The position numbers and the translations under genes were made by a program. The notes below the pieces were generated by a model. It was not told the DNA's origin. It did no database searches and was given only the letters and a program-made list of their open reading frames with translations. Shown here one piece after another: positions 61,401 to 64,000 of a stretch of DNA of 64,000 nucleotides (the first letter of the stretch is position 1; the number at the start of each line of letters is the position of its first letter). This DNA is from Brienomyrus brachyistius (Eukaryota > Chordata > Actinopteri > Osteoglossiformes > Mormyridae). The DNA is taken from the NCBI RefSeq assembly GCF_023856365.1, contig NW_026042423.1:186001-250000 (forward strand). Direction: 5' to 3'.

Positions 61401-62439
61401 CGGAATGCTGCAGGACACCAGGGTGACCATCTAGCTGCTGAAACACGCCATGGTCTCTGTTATCGAAGATATGGGCCAACATGCCTTTTTTAGGAACCCA
61501 TCAATGGTGACCCCCCCACCCCTGTGGTTCTAGGCGCAGATTTACCACCCTGCAATCCCACCCTTACCACCGCCACTCCCGGTGACACGCCCATGTTGCG
61601 AAAGTCGCAGAATCCTTAAGGCACCCCCCCCACAGAGCCCTGAATACGCCAGACACACCCGTCTGGGTCTCCTTTATCTCCAAACACCACCTCCCCCCGA
61701 CTCCGCCCTCCACTCTAGCCTAACGGATCCCTGAAACGATGATGCTGTAATTTGGGACAGAGTCACCCCGTTCTTTCCTGGGGGGAGAGAAAGAAAAAAA
61801 AAGAAAGCCACAGGGTTGATTACAAGCCCAACGCATGTTTCGATGCGACACCAGATGTTGCGCCAGACTGAAGCTGAAAGAAAAGTAGATTAAAAAAAAT
61901 CAAATAAAACAACCCAACAGAAGCGAAAACGCCGGCGTGGTTGGGATGGCATGTCTGCTACACATCTTACAACTTTAAAGGAGACAAGACCACCGTGGGA
62001 GGGGGTCGACTCCCCACCCTAAACCCGACGGCAGGATACAATTGAAAAACATTGCAATGAGGGTGACCCCCAAGGCCGGGCTGCTCCTCTGAAGGCCGCA
62101 AGCTGCCAGTCGCCTGTAGCTGGAGCCGTGTGTCCCGTAAATCATAAATGCAGGGAAACAAGTTAATATTTAAAATATCTCCAAATTCACAGCAGGCACC
62201 TCTGCCTGGATCGAGGCTGGCAGGACGATCGGTGATGTTCGCGGTGCTAAAGCTGGTCGACAAGATCACATTTGCTTTACTTGTTTGTTTATTTTTGGCT
62301 GCTATTAAAAAAAGAACCGGCAACAAGACTATGGTTTGTTTAGAAACACGGAGGACTGGATCCCCTACTGGAAGGAGAGGATTTTTTGTAAGGCGGGAGG
62401 ACACAAGAGGGACCATAATTCACATATTCAAGTCAACCT

Positions 62440-62563
62440 TATCAGGAGCCAATGATATGTTTGGAGTCAGTGAGTGACAGGGAAAGGGGTAGTCTGGGGG
62501 CCAATCAGCTTTCAGTTTTGGTCAGTAGCCTTGTGACCCCACCCACGTATGCACCCCTGATGG
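62440..62563 (-). repeat. Short interspersed element family R1, copy e
   Basis: The minus strand reads 'caggggtgcatacgtgggtgggg', 'ctgaaagctgattggcccc', 'ccctgtcactcactgac', 'caaacatatcattggctcctgat'. Same core as copies a-d. Confidence 0.78.
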
Positions 62564-64000
62564 GAAGAGCTAGCCGCTCACACGCACGGCGCCCAGCTGC
62601 CAACCTCGTCCCACAGCATCCCGGGTCCAGATGCCCTCCCTAACTTCCCACCAAAAGGAATGTTCCAGACCCTCCGACGAAACCCTCCACCAGGCTCAGG
62701 GAGGCACCAAGACCCAGCGTCTCTTAATCACTACAACCCATAAACTGAAGATGACCGCATAACGCCCAGGGGTAGGAACAGGCCCTGCGGCTCCCACATT
62801 AAGGCCTGAAATTTTCATTCCTACTCATTCCCCCCCCATGGCAATTTTTTTTTTGGACGGGGGGGGGGCTAACATCTTTGTTTCTTTTTAACTCCCCCCC
62901 CCAAATCCCCAGCTGCCCACCACGACTCCATGCAGCAGCTGGTGCAGAAGGGCAAAGGTTCCCATTTTCTGCCTATTTTTGAAAAAATGGGAGAGGAAGC
63001 CGGGGGGGGGGGGGGTGTGGGTGGGTTTTAGACACTTTAAAACACACAGCCTCAGGCGTGTGCCGAATTTTACAACTCCACATTTGTTACATCACCCTGA
63101 GTTCCTGATTCCTTACACACCACAGAAGTTATCTATGCACCGGAAGTCAAGCGGCACAAGATAAGGACAATTATAATTTTGGCTCTTCCAATGAATATGT
63201 CCTGGGCTGGCGGCTGGCCAGCAAGACTTTGGAAACCCTCAGACGGAAAGCCCCGCCCCCCGGGGGTCTCACCCTCCACCTCCTGCAAGACGCTGCCCAC
63301 CGGCAGACGACAATAAACAAACTTCTGCTCTGCCACGCTCTGGACACTGGCCTCAAAACAATGAGACCCTAATTGTTCCCATGATGCCTTGGGGGGGGGG
63401 GCGGGGGGCGTGCACACCCACAAGAGGATCTCGTGCATAGCAGGACGGCTCGAACATCTGTGTGTGAGCTGGTGGGTGAGAGACAGCAACAAGCGCTACC
63501 CGTCTTCATTAGCATGACAGAGAAACCATATGGAACAAGGTCGGTGGCCACCTGTCAATCCTTAGGATGGGGGGGGCAAGGAAAACAAATTAAACAAACA
63601 CTTTGGTGCAAATTTTACAAGGGCAATAAAGGCACTAAGGCCAAAGACTCACACTGGAAAACAGAAGCAAAGGGGATGCCCCCTCCCCCGGAACACACAT
63701 GCTGATGTGTCTGCAATGAGGCTTCTGTTCGTGTGCAGATAGGATAGAAAGGAACACCCCCCACCCACATGTTTATAGAATACCCCCAGGACGGTCCAGC
63801 ATGTCAAAAACACCCTGTCACACATCTCCTCTCTCAGGCCAGCAAAAACGAGATGAACATCACAATCACATTCCAAGATACCCAACCAATGTTGTCCAAC
63901 ACAGCTTCGAGCAACAGGTCGAATCGCCAAACATCCAGTGTGCTACTTATCAAACTTGTAAAGCTTCCAGAGCTAATGCAACTACAAATGACTCGGATGC

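Larger units (their letters stand above)
55560..64000 (-). other. asap2: asap2 5' intron (continues beyond window)
   Basis: About 8.4 kb upstream of the first visible asap2 exon. It contains a LINE fragment (55905-56965), a second LINE 3' fragment (57590-58105), a (CA)n (58438-58466), several homopolymer G/C runs, including about 20 C near 61094-61113, and R1 copy e (62440-62563). I looked for the expected N-terminal exon (acidic, 'SVSEFVAET'-like) and did not find it. Nothing gene-like is recognised in the remainder. Confidence 0.6.

Overview
This window is genomic DNA from a ray-finned fish, almost certainly a teleost. The genes are split by GT-AG introns, the promoters are GC-rich, the DNA between exons is full of microsatellites and fish-type SINE/LINE/DNA-transposon debris, and the five genes are vertebrate orthologues. 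The species cannot be fixed from sequence alone. The long single-exon reading frames elsewhere are shadows or chance. I see no bacterial genes, CRISPR arrays or viral genes.

Layout from left to right: (1) the last three coding exons and 3'UTR of a 14-3-3 theta gene (ywhaq, +, 527-2460); (2) a repeat-rich spacer with a Tc1-like transposon remnant and a tRNA-derived SINE; (3) a complete adam17 gene (TACE sheddase, +, 19 coding exons, 7169-17553, 858 aa), then a long 3'UTR; (4) complete iah1 (SGNH esterase, -, 6 exons, 21465-19574, 239 aa), converging on adam17; (5) complete itgb1bp1 (ICAP1, +, 6 coding exons, 23921-26170, 198 aa), head-to-head with iah1; (6) most of asap2 (BAR-PH-ArfGAP-ankyrin-SH3 Arf GTPase-activating protein, -, 27 coding exons from 55559 to 29262, 960 codons plus stop). 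The first asap2 coding exon, with the start codon, lies beyond 64000. All exons were placed by reading through splice sites; phases add up and the joined proteins stay in frame throughout.

The order and orientation ywhaq > adam17 > < iah1 / itgb1bp1 > < asap2 matches human 2p25.1, except that cpsf3, which in human lies between iah1 and itgb1bp1, is absent. The genes are neighbours by ancient synteny, not a functional operon. Two themes do recur: integrin and adhesion signalling (ICAP1, ASAP2) and ectodomain shedding (ADAM17, with 14-3-3 proteins as general phospho-adaptors).

The most useful non-genic observations are a five-copy family of short (about 130-180 bp) elements spread through asap2, a 191-bp hAT-type MITE in an adam17 intron with a perfect 8-bp target-site duplication, a GC-AG intron in iah1, a CCAAT-box minisatellite in asap2, and upstream ORFs at the itgb1bp1 and adam17 start codons.
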